Below are positions 1-14,559 of a stretch of 64,000 nucleotides of DNA, piece after piece. Location: positions 55,446,501 to 55,510,500 of the forward strand of contig NC_134111.1 of assembly GCF_040939455.1 (NCBI RefSeq), written 5' to 3'. The position numbers were made by a program, and so were the translations under genes. Under the pieces are notes generated by a model, which was not told where the DNA came from, ran no database searches, and saw only the letters and a program-made list of their open reading frames with translations. The stretch is from Microcebus murinus. Taxonomy: Eukaryota > Chordata > Mammalia > Primates > Cheirogaleidae. How positions within the stretch are numbered: position 1 is the first letter of the stretch; each line of letters starts with the position of its first letter.

Positions 1-2010
1 TGGACTACCTGCCTAGTTTCTTATATTTTGCAAAGTTTTTTTGTTTGTGATCTTATTTAATTCTCCTTCCATTTAATGATGGATAATTTAATCGACAAGT
101 GAGGGAACTTTGAGTCAGAGATTAAGTGGTGCACACAAAGCAGCTGCTTGGCTCAGGCACTCAGTCCCAGGCTCTGTTTCTCATAGAGCTAAACATGGAT
201 TCTGCTCAAGAAAGGAACAAAGCCTTGTGCAAACCTTCCCTCTAAATCATTCAGAACTCATGAAACCCTATCTCGTAAGTATAAATCCATTGAGAAAAGT
301 CCAGAAAACAAGTCTAACATAAATGGAACCAAAGATGAGAACTAAATATGTAAAGAGATCCCTTTAAACGAAGGCAGCAGAGCAAAGGCAGGACTACCGT
401 CAGTGTATAAACTAAACTGTTTGGGGGATGCCAAGGGTATGTAGTGGTTACATTTGGAAAGACACAAAACCCAAATCCTTCTATCTAAATCCTTATTAAA
501 AGGCACATTATCTCAAGACTCTCATCTTGTGACACAAAATGCACAAAGTCAAACTTTTGCTTTATCTGTACATTCCATGGAAATATTCTTACAGTGAATG
601 AGGTGGCCTACACTTACATTCATTACTAAACTTCCTCTCCTTCTCACCTGGTTCAGTCTGATGAAAGCCTATACTCGCATCAGAGATCGGATCAAATACC
701 ACCTCAAATACCACCTCTTTCAAGAAGCTTCTTCATGCCAAGTGAGAATCACCCTTTCTTTCTCAGGCCCTCATAGCATGTCTTGGAACAACATTTTTTT
801 TATTACTTCATATTATGGGGGTACAAATATTGTTAGGGTTATATATCTTGTCCCTGCCCTTCCTCCCCTCCCCACTATGTCAGAGCTTCTAGTGTGTCCA
901 GCATCTTGATGATTCCTGCCTCCTGCTTTGTGTAGCTCCTAGATGGCATAAATCACAAGTGTGATTTATCTTTGTGCTTCCTATGATCTCAACATGCACT
1001 GTAATAGCTTGTTGAATTGGTAAGAGATCATCTGAGGTCCTGTCATGCTCTATGAGTTTATAAACTTTTACTGAGATTTGGGCTGTTCCAATTCACTGTA
1101 GAAATGACCTCAATCAAGGACTCTCTTCACTTAAAAACCTTCTTGTTTCCTTACAATCATATTTTATGTTGACCTTCTGTACCAGAACATTTGCATTAAT
1201 TTAATGCATTAGTAATTAGTATTGGCAAATAGCAAACCAACATTCAGAAGGTTAAATTATGAAGTGTTTTTTTAATCAAATAGGAATATGAGAGTCATCA
1301 AACTTAAACTAATTTGAGATTTGCTTTTACCACCAAGTTTATAAATATTCAACCAGATTTTATCCAATATGAAGGTAAGAGCTTCAAAGCCAAACTTCAA
1401 TCCTTTGTGTACTCTCTTTTTTAATATAAGCTGGTGAATAAACTACTGGTGAAAGAACTTAAATTTTCAGAGCAAAAAGTACATTACTTCTACCGAGGTC
1501 AACTGCTCTTCAGAGACAAAAGTAATGCTCTTTTTATTAGCAATTTGGAATAACAATTAAATAACATTTAGTTTATTGAGATTTTTATATAAGAACTGAG
1601 AAAACAATTCTTCATTGAAGTTATAAAAGCACAAGAGAAAGTGCTGAGTTTCTGAAACGCAGTAATCTTTCTATATTCCCTATCTTCCCTTAGGCCATGT
1701 ATGGTGGTGGTGTGATCGTCAATTAAAAAGCTTACTTATAAGGGAGATAAAGACCAGGGAATAACAAGAATACCACTGAGGCTTGTAATGAAAAGCAAGC
1801 TAAGAAAGAGATGAAGTAATTATTTTAAATTACACTACATTCTATGAAATATCAAAAAACTCCAATTACATCTTGTATAACACGAGAAAAAGCTCTTTGA
1901 TCCGTGAATGGGCTAATCCAGCAGCTATTCACATAATTCCTGTCTTCAGGGAGAATAGCAATCAATGATCAAGAAGGAAAGTACAACTCACAAAAGGCAT
2001 GAAATCTTAC
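1..2010 (-). other. PDE11A: PDE11A intron 2 (partial)
   Basis: This is AT-rich intronic sequence downstream of exon 2 in transcript sense. Apart from an L1 3'-end scrap at about 792-905 I recognise no repeat, RNA gene or exon in it. The short open frames at its left end show no coding character. Confidence 0.8.
792..905 (-). mobile_element. L1 3'-end fragment
   Basis: A poly-T run is followed by 'catattatgggggtacaaa' and a pyrimidine-rich stretch. The same phrase opens the longer antisense L1 at 4368, so this is the truncated 3' UTR of a strepsirrhine-type L1 inserted in minus orientation. Confidence 0.65.
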
Positions 2011-2169
2011 TTTTTCATCATCTTCAGTGAATGGAGCACCTTCAGGAATCTTATTTATCGCTTGGGCCACGCCAATAATCTCACCATCACTGCTTCGGAT
2101 GGGCATGCACAATAATGATTTTGTCTTGTATCCAGTGAGCTTGTCAATTTCATCATTGAATCTTCGATC
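2011..2169 (-). CDS. PDE11A: PDE11A coding exon 2 (GAF-A, residues 305-357)
   Basis: This internal exon of the dual-specificity cyclic nucleotide phosphodiesterase 11A is 159 nt, exactly 53 codons, phase 0 at both ends. It reads DRRFNDEIDKLTGY at the start and ends INKIPEGAPFTEDDEK. On the minus strand it is preceded by a TTTTAG acceptor (AG at 2171-2170) and followed by a GTAAGA donor (GT at 2010-2009). It continues residue for residue from the CAG codon that ends exon 1 at 43025. It encodes the C-terminal half of GAF-A, the regulatory cGMP-binding domain of PDE11A4. The NKFDE-type signature is present as N343, K344, F351, D355 and E356. In human the same exon is shared by PDE11A4 and the shorter PDE11A3, so it should be used by both here. 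Identification rests on my memory of the human protein, which matches at all 53 positions as far as I can recall. Confidence 0.97.
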
Positions 2170-2879
2170 CTAAAAATAAGCAAACAGAGCATTAACTACA
2201 TGTGAATTGTTGTCAGGGAGAAGGAGAGAGAGAAGTGTATTTTTGTGTATGATACTTTATCACTGGGAACTTTCCCCATGAATTGTTAATCACAATAACA
2301 AGTTTGAATTCATGTTTAATTCACTAAAAGAACATAAATGATAATAAATCACCACCATTGTTGTTAGCCACGATCAATGAAGGGAGAGACTTTAAACCCA
2401 ACTACAACATATCAAAACTGGCGAAAGGGCAAATGTGTTTAAGGAAAGCCCACTGTGAGCTGTTTACTAAAATATGTTATTTCACAAAGACAACTGGATA
2501 TGAAATATCACATAAGAAAAATACATAAGAGATATGTATTAAACACTGTGGGAAAATATTCAGAAAAGAACTACTTTATTTCTGGTCAAAATGATCCCAT
2601 GACAAAAGAATCTATGAGTTTATTGTGATGTTTCAAAATACTCCCAAAAAGGGCAGAAAGAGGAGATAAAAGGCTTCTCTATAGAATTCCAGCTAAAAAA
2701 AAGTGATAAAATATGGAATGATAATAATACAGAATGATAAAATTATATAACATGTATTTTGCAACTACCAATATAATTATGTTTACAAGGAAGGGTCATC
2801 AGTGGATGCTAATACCACTGGGTGGAATGTTGTTGCTAAACAGAATATTCACATAGTCTCAAAGTGCCACCCCCACAGA

Positions 2880-3300
2880 TTCCTTATTACAAAGGTAAAG
2901 GTGTCTTTGTAATGAAGAGACCTGGTGGACACCACCTTAACCAAGTAATCAAACTCAGCATCACCATTAATAAGACAAAATAACATCGTGTGTGATGCAA
3001 TTGGAAGGACATATCACCAAGAACATGGACTGTTTTTGTCCAATATGTAACATGAATCTAATCATTCAGGAAAAGAAGATTAAGAAACATACAGATTATT
3101 GGTCATTTTGTCAGAAACTTAACCTGGTCTCTTCATAAATGTCAATATTGTGAGAGACAAAAATATTTTAAATAAAAATAAAATCAAGCTATAAGAGTTG
3201 CACTGGCTTAAAGAAGACTTAAAGATACCATCTATATAATACTACCAATATTTAAAAATAATACTAAATATTATTTATGGATTCAAATATGTAGTAAAAG
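2880..3300. repeat. Probable old interspersed repeat, family unassigned
   Basis: The phrases around 'gacctggtggacaccacc' and 'aaactcagcatcacca' are ones I have met in primate interspersed repeats, but I cannot name the family. The rest of 2170-4300 shows nothing I recognise. Confidence 0.3.
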
Positions 3301-4308
3301 TATAAAAGCATGCACGGGATACTAAACACTAAATTTATTACCTGTGGACAGGAAAGGAGGAAATGGCTCAGGGAGAAGTATAGAGGAGGCTTCAACTCTA
3401 ACAATAAAGTTTTACTCCTTTAAAAAGAAAACAACTAAGGAGTGAGATGGCAGTTCTCTGGAGGCTGAGTGTCTCACAGTGCCCAGAGAGGCTGATCTCT
3501 GCTGCTCTGAACCCCAATGGTCACACCTGCCCATATCTCAGCATTTCTCCAGGCCTGGCCCACCCCAGGACGGTATGCAATGCCACACATTCACCTGCCA
3601 CCCAGCTGCCGTTCTGCTTCCAAGGCTGCCTCACTCTGCTAGATGAGTAAGAAAGTTGTCAGTATTTTGCTCCTGGGCCTGCTGTGATAGACTACACCCT
3701 GACTACAGCCCTCACTCTCTGTAGTCAGGGGCCTTGAACAAGTTGTTACAGACTACGTCCATGGACACTCACCATAGAAACAGCCAGTGCAGGCGAATTT
3801 GGCACTCTTGGCTTTAACCTTAACTGGGCTTTGTTATTTCAACTACCATGGTGAGGGCATCTGCAAAGCTGCTGCCATGCTATGGAAACTCTGAGTTTCT
3901 AGACTTACTACCTTAAGAACCGGTCATACACCTCTTTGCCTCTGCTCTGCCATGCTATTCAATTGACCATGAGGAGGAAATAAGATATGTTCATTGTTAA
4001 GATAAACCTCTTCTAATCCCATAATTACTCTCAGAACTTAATCTTTAAGGAAATGTTTGAGAGGAGCTGTATCCAAGAAATAGTGAGACTGAATTCCATT
4101 TTCTTATAAGTTAATGGGATTGTCTCCCAGCCTCTCACAAGACTCACAGTATAACTAAACATTATAGATGAGCTCTTGCCTTTTAATTTCCCAATCTCTT
4201 AAAGAGAATTCAGCTTTATTCTCTTGATACATGATCAAATGTCTTCTATATTTGTCCTGGTAATGATGGACAAAGACAGAGACTGTTAACTCTTAAGTAA
4301 TGATTTTG

Positions 4309-5283
4309 GGCTGGGCAAGATGGATCCTTATAATCCCAGGGCTTTGGGAGGCCAAGGTGGGAGGATTATTTTTCAGCATATTATGGGGGTACAACTGTTT
4401 AGGTTACATATATTGCCTTTGCCCCACCTGAGTCACAGCTTCAACCGTGTCCATCCCCCAGACGGTGCGCACCGCACCCATTAGGTGTGAATATACCTAT
4501 CCCCAAATCCCCCCTCCCACCTGCCCAACACCCAAAGAATGTTACTACTATATGTGCACTTAAGTGTTGATCAGTTAATATCAATTTGATCGCGAGTACA
4601 TGTAGTACTTGTTTTTCCATTCTTGTGATACTTCATTTAGTAGAATGGGCTCCAGCTTTATCCAGGATAATCAAGGGGTGCTAGATCACCACTGGTTTTT
4701 GTGGCTGAGTAGAACTCCATAGTATACATACACCACATTTTATTAATCCACTCATGTATTTATGGGCACTTGAGTTGTTTCCACATTTTTGTAATTGTGA
4801 ATTGTGCTGTTATAAACATTCTAGTGCAGATGTCTTTTTTATAGAATGTCTTTTTGCATTTGGGTAGATGCCCAGTAATAGAATTGTAGATCAAATGGTA
4901 GCTCTATTGTAGCTCTTTGAGATATCACCATAATACTTTCCACAGAGGTTGCACTAGTTTTCAGTCCCACTAGTAGTGTATGAGTGTTCCTATCTCCCTG
5001 CATCCATGCCAACATTTATTGTTTTGGGACTTCATGATAAAGGCCATTCTCACTGGAGGTATTGTTTGAGGCCAGGAGTTTAGGGCCAACCTGGGTAACA
5101 TAGCAAGACCTCATTTCTACAGATAATAAAAACTTTAAAAAATTAGCCAGGCATGAAGGCATGGACCAGTAGTCCTAGCTACTCAGGAGACTAAGGTGGG
5201 AAGATCCACCGAGCCCAGGAGTTCCAGCCTGGGTGACAGAGTGAGACCTTTCTCTAAAAAAATAAAAATAAAAATTTAAATAA
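4309..5283 (+). mobile_element. AluJ-type SINE split by an L1
   Basis: The left arm starts at about 4309 (gggctgggcaagatgg) and breaks off after 'gtgggaggatt' at about 4366. The element resumes at about 5062 (tttgaggccaggag), runs through the right arm (ttagccaggcatg) and ends in an A-rich tail at about 5283. The insert is the antisense L1 described next. Divergence suggests an old AluJ. Confidence 0.85.
4368..5056 (-). mobile_element. L1 3' end nested in the AluJ
   Basis: This is the reverse complement of L1 ORF2 tail plus 3' UTR. It starts with the 'catattatgggggtaca' tail signature and ends in the segment equivalent to 'caccagtgagaatggcc'. It is about 690 bp, 5'-truncated and minus-oriented. 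'ggaggatt' on the left and 'ggaggtatt' on the right may be a decayed target-site duplication. Confidence 0.85.
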
Positions 5284-5704
5284 AAAGACTTTGCAGAAAA
5301 TTAGACAGTGTTTAAATTTTTTTTAATTTGCCTTTCTGTTCAGTTGATACCAGCTACTGAAGGGTCCATGTCCTAGGGAAACTTTAAAATTAGAAAACAT
5401 TCATATTTCACATTACTAATTTCTAAATCCTAGGAAGAAGAGCTTGGAAAGCTTCTGAATATAGAGAAGTTCCGTTTAGGGAAGAGGTACTCCTTATAGA
5501 AGCATCAAAATATTATAAATTCGAAACTGAGACTTAAACCTCAAATACGATTATTTTATTTGTCTTAAAATAATCTGTCTACAAATATAAAAGTGTAAAA
5601 ATTTTTTTATTGTGAGAATCTCTAACATAAAAATGTAGTCTATGAAAATAAATTTTTTAAAAATTGAAATGCTAGTTAATAAAAATGGTATAAGTCATGA
5701 GGAT

Positions 5705-5900
5705 GTTCTGGGATAACAAAAAGGCAATGGAGGTAAAGAGAAGAGGATAAATATGTTGGAAATTGTGTCTACAGTACTTCCTGATGAATTGGTTGGAGAA
5801 GGGAGAATAGACAAAGAAGAATGAGCCTCAGATTTTAATGTGAGAAACTGTGGATGGGAATACTGGGCATGGAAGAGATTGAGATGGAAGGGAAAAATCT
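5705..5900. repeat. Ancient mammalian repeat fragment
   Basis: Purine-rich prose (ggaggtaaagagaagagg ... gaatgagcctcag) resembles the family also seen at 7080-8075, 24690-24905, 35755-35935 and 46285-46570. I cannot name the family with confidence. Confidence 0.4.
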
Positions 5901-5973
5901 ATCAATGAAGAGAATGAAGAGGGTTGATAAATCAATTAATTTAACAAGGTGAGGTGCATACTTTGACCAAAAT

Positions 5974-6125
5974 CAGTGATTCTCCACCTTGACTGCATGT
6001 AAGAATTACCTGAGAAAGTTTTCAAAATTACCAATGCCTGCTGCCCCACCCCAACTTGAATCAATCAATACTAGACATTGGTGTTTTTAAAATGCTCCTA
6101 TGTAATTCTCACAGGAGAATCATTG
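5974..6125 (+). mobile_element. MER5A-like hAT DNA transposon
   Basis: It has a cagtgattctc terminus, the 'agaattacctgaga' and 'ctgccccacccca' core and a final 'tctcacagg', the usual MER5A order at about 150 bp. It is non-autonomous with no coding capacity. Confidence 0.7.
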
Positions 6126-7079
6126 TCCTAAATGTTAAAGAGGTGAGTCACTAGTGAGAGCAATAAAATTCTTAAAATGGGAACAAAAAAGGAGTGCGGC
6201 ATGTAATCTGGGGGTTGCATGTCAGTGGTGTGGACCATGATGGACTGGACCTGAAAATCCACTCTAGAGTTGGCATGGTCTGTCTCTTTTTATCTTTGTG
6301 ATAATCTGTATCTCCGGAGAAGGATCTCATCCACCAAAAGCCAACTTAGAGTAGACCAACCACCAAGCCTGTAGTGTATTTATTGTTACAGTATCCAAAG
6401 TCACATGAGAACAAAGACACTGGGATGCTTTAACATAACCAAGAGTCACAAAAATGCTATAAACTCTCACCTACCATCTCTCCAACTCTCTAGCTCCACC
6501 TGATAATTTGTAACTTAAGGAGAAAAAATAATTGTATTGATATATGGGGTAAGTTTTAATCTTCTAATTTAAAAGCTAGGAAGAAAGATTTATTCCATTA
6601 AGTCTTAATGGTTTTTAAAATGTAATGCATCTTACAGCATGCTTTGTCCATGTCTTCATTATGCTACTTATAGGATAATTCTCACAAATTAACTCAAAAC
6701 TTGATATAATCAAGTTAATCTAATCTAATGGAAGGTTAGGAAAGCTGATACAATTGCACACTTTCCTAATATATATAAATCTCTAGATTAATCTTCCAAT
6801 TTAAAAAAACTGAGAAAGCTGAGTTCCACATTGAGGCATAAATTAATTGTAGGAGATGAAGAAAATTAGGGAAATAATTAGATAAAGGAACATATTACCC
6901 TGATGTTATAGAGGAAAGAAAAGTTTCATAACAGATGATATTAAAAAATAGATATTACCAGCCAAGTAATAACCACAAATGAGTGTGATAGTAGAAGAAA
7001 CATAGCAGGGTGCCACATCTTAATCTAAGTTCAGAGAATATCTCCCCAAAAAAGTGAACGGTTTAAGCTGACACCCAAA

Positions 7080-8075
7080 GGATCAGCAGAGATTATCCAG
7101 AAAAAGGAGAGAAGGGGTGGGGAGGGATGAGCAAAATGTCCCAGAAAAAGGAAATAATATTGTATAAAGCTTGGAGGAAATAAAAATCTAGTCAATTTGA
7201 GGAACAGAAAGAAGGTGAAGATGGCTCATGTGGGAAGAGTCAGATATGCTGCAGGAAAGACCAGCTGGAGGCTGATGAAGGAGTGCCGAGTGACCAGGTG
7301 CAGAATCCGATTTATCACAGAGGAAGGGGGGCAGTCACTGGAGGGTTTTAAGAAGGTGGGTGGGAGTGATCTGACTGAGTCTTCATTTTAGAAAGACTGC
7401 TCTGGCCACATGTGAAGAACGGATTGGAGGCCAGAGATCCTGGAGAGAGATGAACCATCTCTGGACTGGGATAGTGGCTAGTGGCAGCAGGAGTGGTGGA
7501 AAACAGGAGATATTTATTTATTACTTTTTATTTTTTGAGACAGAGTTTCACTCTGTTGCCCCGGCTAGAGTGCCGTGGCGTCAGCCTAGCTCACAGCAAC
7601 CTCAAATTCCTGGGCTCAAGTGATCCTTCTGCCTCAGCCTTCCGAGTAGCTGGAACTACAGGCATGTGCCACCATGCCCGGCTAATGTTTTTTTTAATAT
7701 ATTTTTAGCTGTCCAAGTAATTTCTTTCTATTTTTAGTAGAGATGGGGTCTTGCTCTTGTTAAGGCTGGTCTCGAACTGCTGAGCTCAAACAATCCGCCA
7801 GCCTCAGCCTCCCAGAGTGCTAGGATTACAGGCATGAGCCACAAAGCCCAACCTGACTACGGAGATATTCAGAAGGTAGAATCAATAAAACTAGTTAATT
7901 AATTTGATGAAAAGTTGTGAAAGTTAGAGAAGTCAAAAGTAACTCCATATTTTTTGTACAGCTACCTGGGTGGGTGGTGGGGTGATTCACTGAGTGAGGG
8001 AGGAGCAGGAGGGGAGGAGTGTGAGTTTCACTGTGGACATTTTGAAATTTAGTTGACTGTGGGTCATCCACATGG
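7080..8075. repeat. Ancient mammalian repeat, Alu nested inside
   Basis: It contains the phrases 'ggaggctgatgaaggag', 'cactggagggttttaag', 'gactgctctggcca' and 'acggattggagg', recognisable from a widespread old mammalian repeat of unassigned name. A lemur-type Alu interrupts it at 7515-7860. Open frames here are incidental. Confidence 0.5.
7506..7869 (-). mobile_element. Lemur-type Alu with target-site duplication
   Basis: This is a minus-oriented Alu dimer. The poly-T and 'ttttgagacagagt' lie on the left, the linker includes the lineage-specific 'aatttctttctatttttag', and the element ends 'acaaagcccaacc'. A 9-bp direct repeat GGAGATATT flanks it at 7506-7514 and 7861-7869. Confidence 0.92.
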
Positions 8076-9216
8076 TGGTGAAGCGGAAAAAGGAGTTAGA
8101 TAGATATAGATATAGATTTTTTTTTTAATTTCAGGAAAAGGACTTGGAATAGAAAGCAAAGATTGTTTTAGGTAAGGATGGGAACTTTGCCTGATAACTT
8201 TTAGGCTGAGGGTCTTCAGAAGTTCACCACATTCACCAGCAGAGCTTTACAGAAGGCCATAAAGGAGAAAACAGGACTAATAAGAGAGAAACATTGTGTT
8301 TATTTGTTTTTGAATAGGAAACAGACAAATGCCTCTAGGACTATAACGAAACATCACACAGAGAATAGTGCCCAATTTTGCCCAATTTTTATTCATCTCG
8401 CTTAGGACAAAAGAACAAGGAATGATCTACAACAGGAAAGATTTCTAATAAATTAAGGTAAGGTAAGGTTGTTAAAACTCTGGAATGAGTTTCTTATGAT
8501 CGTAGTAGACTCTTCTTGCTCTGAGTATTTTTATGTCATAATATTTTTTCTAGGTCAGATATTTTAAGTATAACTGCTCTTGAGAAGTGCAGGGATCTTC
8601 TCAGTGCCTTTTGTGCAGACCCATTGTTTTGCATGTGACTCTCAGCTGTGATTTTTAATGTTTAAAAAGACAAAGTCATAAGGCCAAAAGCAATTTTTAC
8701 TTTTCAACCAAGAGTCTGTGCCTCCTACATAGGGAACAGTACTTGGATACATTTCTGACCCAGGAGTTTGCAGTTGCAGCCTCATCTGCAAGTTTCTGAG
8801 TTGAATGTGGTGCCACAGAGCACATCCAGAAAACAGCTCCCTACCCTCAGATCCACTAAGGCTGCAGAAAACCAATCTCTGCAGTCCGAGCATTTATGTC
8901 CTTGAGAAAAGAGCTATATTCACTCTGCTGGAAAATCCCAGCCAGCCCCAAAGAGACATATTTTAGAGGCACTTTAAGAAACCTCAAAGCAAAAAGAAAT
9001 CCATCTCCTGTATCCACTTTCTCAAAGAAAGCACTCAAGGCTCCCTAAGCAGGAGCCACCGGAGTAAAGAATCTTATCCAGGTCTCAAACTCATGGCAAA
9101 GATGGATCGCCTAAGATCTCTTTTATGCCTCTGTCTTATGCCCTCTAGATTTATAGTAAAAATTTCCACGATTAAGCCAAGAACTAGTCTTGACCACTAT
9201 TTGACCTATAACGATA

Positions 9217-9544
9217 TTTTTGTTTGTTTGTTTTTTGTTTTTGTTTGTTTTAAGAGAGAAAGACAGAGTTCACTCTGCTGTCCAGGCTGATGTGCAGTAG
9301 CTCAATCATAGCTCACTGCAACCTTGAACTCCTGGGCCCAAGCCCTCCTACTGCCCCAGCCTCCTGAGTATGTGGGACTACAGGCACGTGCCACCATACC
9401 CAGCTAATTTTTTTTTTTTAATTTTTGCGGAGACAAGGTCTCACTGTGTTACCCAGGTTGGTCTCCAACTCCTGGCCTCAAGAGATCTTCCCCCTCAGCC
9501 TCCCAAAGCACTAAGATTATAGGTATGAGCCACCATGCCTCCCA
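9217..9544 (-). mobile_element. AluJ, minus strand
   Basis: A T-rich (tttg)n tail is followed by an AluJ-like dimer with a T-run linker at about 9411-9420 and the end 'gagccaccatgcctcc'. It lacks the lemur-specific linker, so it is an older class. Confidence 0.88.
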
Positions 9545-9910
9545 AGGATGATTTCTTTTTTTTAGCCAGAATCTCAAATCTACCTTGGGTACTTCATAGC
9601 CAAGATGCTCAAACCCTTTAAGTCTAAGAATGTCTACATGATGGTAGTAATGCTTCCAGAACACACAGATGAAGAAACATATAATGACAAAAGCCCCTTA
9701 ATTCTATGACACTTTCAAATGAACGTTTATTCTATCTAGCTATAAATTATAACTCAAAAATTATAAATTACAATCATGAACTATAGAGAAAATTATAGAG
9801 AAGAATTATAAAGACATTACAGAGAAAAAGTGATACAAGATATGCATGTATATATGGTATTTCTTCATTTCTTCAGTCTACAGACATTCAGAAGTGCACA
9901 GGAGTAGAAG

Positions 9911-10066
9911 AGTGGTTGGCAACCCTTGCTAACTCTGAATCACAATGGGGAGCTTAAGGAAAGTGATGCTTTAGCCCCACCCCACACCAATTAAGTAGTA
10001 TTTGGTAAGGGGAAGGGTCTGCAGGGGACTTTATTTCTAGCTATTGGTCAGGGTTAAGAACCACTG
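9911..10066 (-). mobile_element. MER5A-like DNA transposon
   Basis: It has 'agtggttggcaaccc' at one end and 'gttaagaaccactg' at the other, with 'agccccaccccacacca' in the middle. The terminal inverted repeats and length fit MER5A. Orientation is tentative. Confidence 0.65.
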
Positions 10067-10789
10067 AATTAGAGGGTCACTTAATAAATCTAAGGCCTCT
10101 GGAGTCTGAAGAGAACAGATTGTAAACCATGCTTTAGAGCTTTCAGAACAAGTTTATTAGTTTTTGTTTTGTTTTATTTTGTTATATTTTCCAAACACTT
10201 TCCCCAAAGACTTAATGAACTGGGCCGACACACCTTTCTCCACACCCCACTAGCCTATTCCCCCAAAGAAAGGTTTGGAGACTAAGTTCAGTCCCACATT
10301 TTATCTGCATCCTCTTGCAAATGCCTTATGGAGTTGCCATGTAGAGGAGCTAATGGAAATATGAAATGAATAATCTACTGAAATTCAAACCAATACATTG
10401 CCAAACTCTCCAAAGCTCAAAAGTAAATTGCTCTTATTGCTACATCAATTAGTAATACACATTTAATTCTAATTCATAAAAGCATCTCCATACACTTATG
10501 ACTTATCACTAGACAACACTTATTTTCCAGAAAATGGTTGGGAGGCTAAGCTCTTGAAACTTTTGATTAGGGTCTAATGACTTGAATGTATTATTCTGCC
10601 TTTCTTCATAGAAGGAACAACCAATTATTGTGAATTAATGGAAGGCTTGAGCTTATATTACATAGGAATATGTAATATTATGTGTATTATTATGTTAAAA
10701 AGTAATTTTTTAAAGTTCTAAAACATTTTTAGAGATATTTTAAAATGAAATATGTTTTGTAAAATGTCTTAAATCATTCTTTCTTGTGA

Positions 10790-12620
<1,831 letters not shown>

Positions 12621-13264
12621 GAAGTTTAGAAAGTAGCAAAATTAGCATAGTTTCCTAAGGGTGATGGGATTACCATCCGGGACAGCACTATAGGATCAAA
12701 AGTGCCCTCTAAAAAGACAGAAGTCATTATGCTACTGGATTGCCAGTAAAAAACAGGCAAGATATGCCAGATGACAGCCGACAAGATGAAGGTGGGTCAA
12801 TATTCATAAATAATATAAATAACATATATATGAAAAACAGACACCATAGCACTCTGTACTCTTAGCAGGATTTAAGTAGATCTAAGCTAGTAGCAGTCTA
12901 AATGGCCCTGCTATTTTTTTCAAGCCATTATCATCCTGGCTAGAAAAATCTTTATTATAAAAGTTAGGCCCAGTTGAATTGCTACACAGAATGCCAAGGA
13001 ATCTTGATGGTATTATCTGATATCACAGAGAACGAACAATGGAAAGATTGCCAAAAAACTATAGCTGAGCAATGTGCTAATATGTGAATGGATGGACTTT
13101 TCAACTCTTTCACACTCTGACCCTCTCCATATTTAATTGTTAAGCATCACAACCTCTCATGTAGCATAGCATATATCATGTTGGAAAACATTCTGATTTT
13201 CCAAGAGGATGAATACTGGCAACTAAAAGCAAGTTGTCTGATATTGATTTCTGAAAAAAAATTC

Positions 13265-14100
13265 TCAACAAACTATTAAACGAGTAGACATAATTCTGGA
13301 AGAGAATGATATAAACAAGTCCTTCGGCCACAGCAATGTGTTCAACCACTGAAAGGCCAGGTTAGAAAAACTCAGGCGTCTTCCAGTGGGAAAAGGACTC
13401 AGAGGCAGCATGACACTGTTTCCTGCTGACCTTCCAGGTGGATCCCTGGCTGGTTGGTTCCACACACATTCCCTTCCCCACTATAAGTCCCTGTGTCCCA
13501 GAAGCCTTTCTTCCCCACTCTGAGGCTACGCTTTCCATTTCACTGGTGTTCACTCTATCTCAGGCTGCAAATAAGCAACAGTGCTTAGAGTACCTGGACT
13601 CCCTGCAGAAGTTATATGGCCACATGTTCCATAAAAAAAATGGGACATGAATCTCTATCCTTCCAATAGTGGGAGTGGCATTTCAAACCAAAGATGTCAA
13701 CATGTGGTTAGGTCATTCAGAGGATGGATCACATTGGCAGGAATTATGTGCAGATAGTCCGGATGGACACAGTGTGTGCTCAGCACCCATGGTGGATTTT
13801 CCTTAAATAAAGCACGAAGGTACTTTCTTAGAAATGCTTGTGAGTAGGAGCCCTCTAGCCAGATACACTGGAACACTGAGTCGGTGTGTTTTGTGGCAGC
13901 CTCATCTAAGTCATTCCACCTCGAATAGAGTTGGCTGGCCCCTCTTGGAACTGTTCTGCCTGCTGCCTTGTTCCAGAGCATTTCCTTGGCCAGCTGGCAG
14001 AATGCTGCTGTGGCCTTTTTATGAACTAGATCAAGCACTTGGAATGGCTAGCTAATTAAAGCATCATCACTTTTGCTGGGTTAGAAAGATTTGACATATC
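13265..14100 (-). other. GC-richer island with a 113-codon open stretch, possible decayed retrocopy
   Basis: Between AT-rich flanks this segment is visibly richer in G+C. A minus-strand frame is free of stops over 13697-14038 (113 codons; a TAG lies four codons upstream, and the first codon is GTG rather than ATG). The translation (for example KATAAFCQLAKEMLWNK and GSYSQAFLRKYLRALF) looks protein-like, with mixed hydrophobic and charged residues. No domain is recognised. Further upstream, all frames carry stops. It could be a retropseudogene relic, a repeat, or chance. Confidence 0.25.
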
Positions 14101-14559
14101 CACTAGCACTGACTCTCATGGAAGTAACAGGGTCAGGAACCACTCTATAAATTTCAATTCATTTCTGAAAGGCTTCAGTAAAATGAACAATCAATTTAAC
14201 CAACTGGAATTCTTCTTCAGTTTAGGATATGCATAGTATGGAACAACAGAAAGCAGTAGAAACTGCAACAAGTCCTGAGTTACCCAAATCTACAAGATTC
14301 CCACATACTCCTTCAGATAGAGTAACGATAGACTTCCAATATCTACTGAAACTCAAACTTTAAAAACTTCATTATGTCCTAGTCCTTCTGCTTTAGTTAA
14401 GACATATTTGCTTATGGGCATCACTGGGTATTGGCATCCCCATCCCCACCATAACTCACCCACCCACATGCTCACATACAAGTACATTTCACACTTCTGG
14501 CTCGCTGCACCCAACAGTAGGAGACTTCATATAATTGGTTCCATGGTTGACATGGAACA

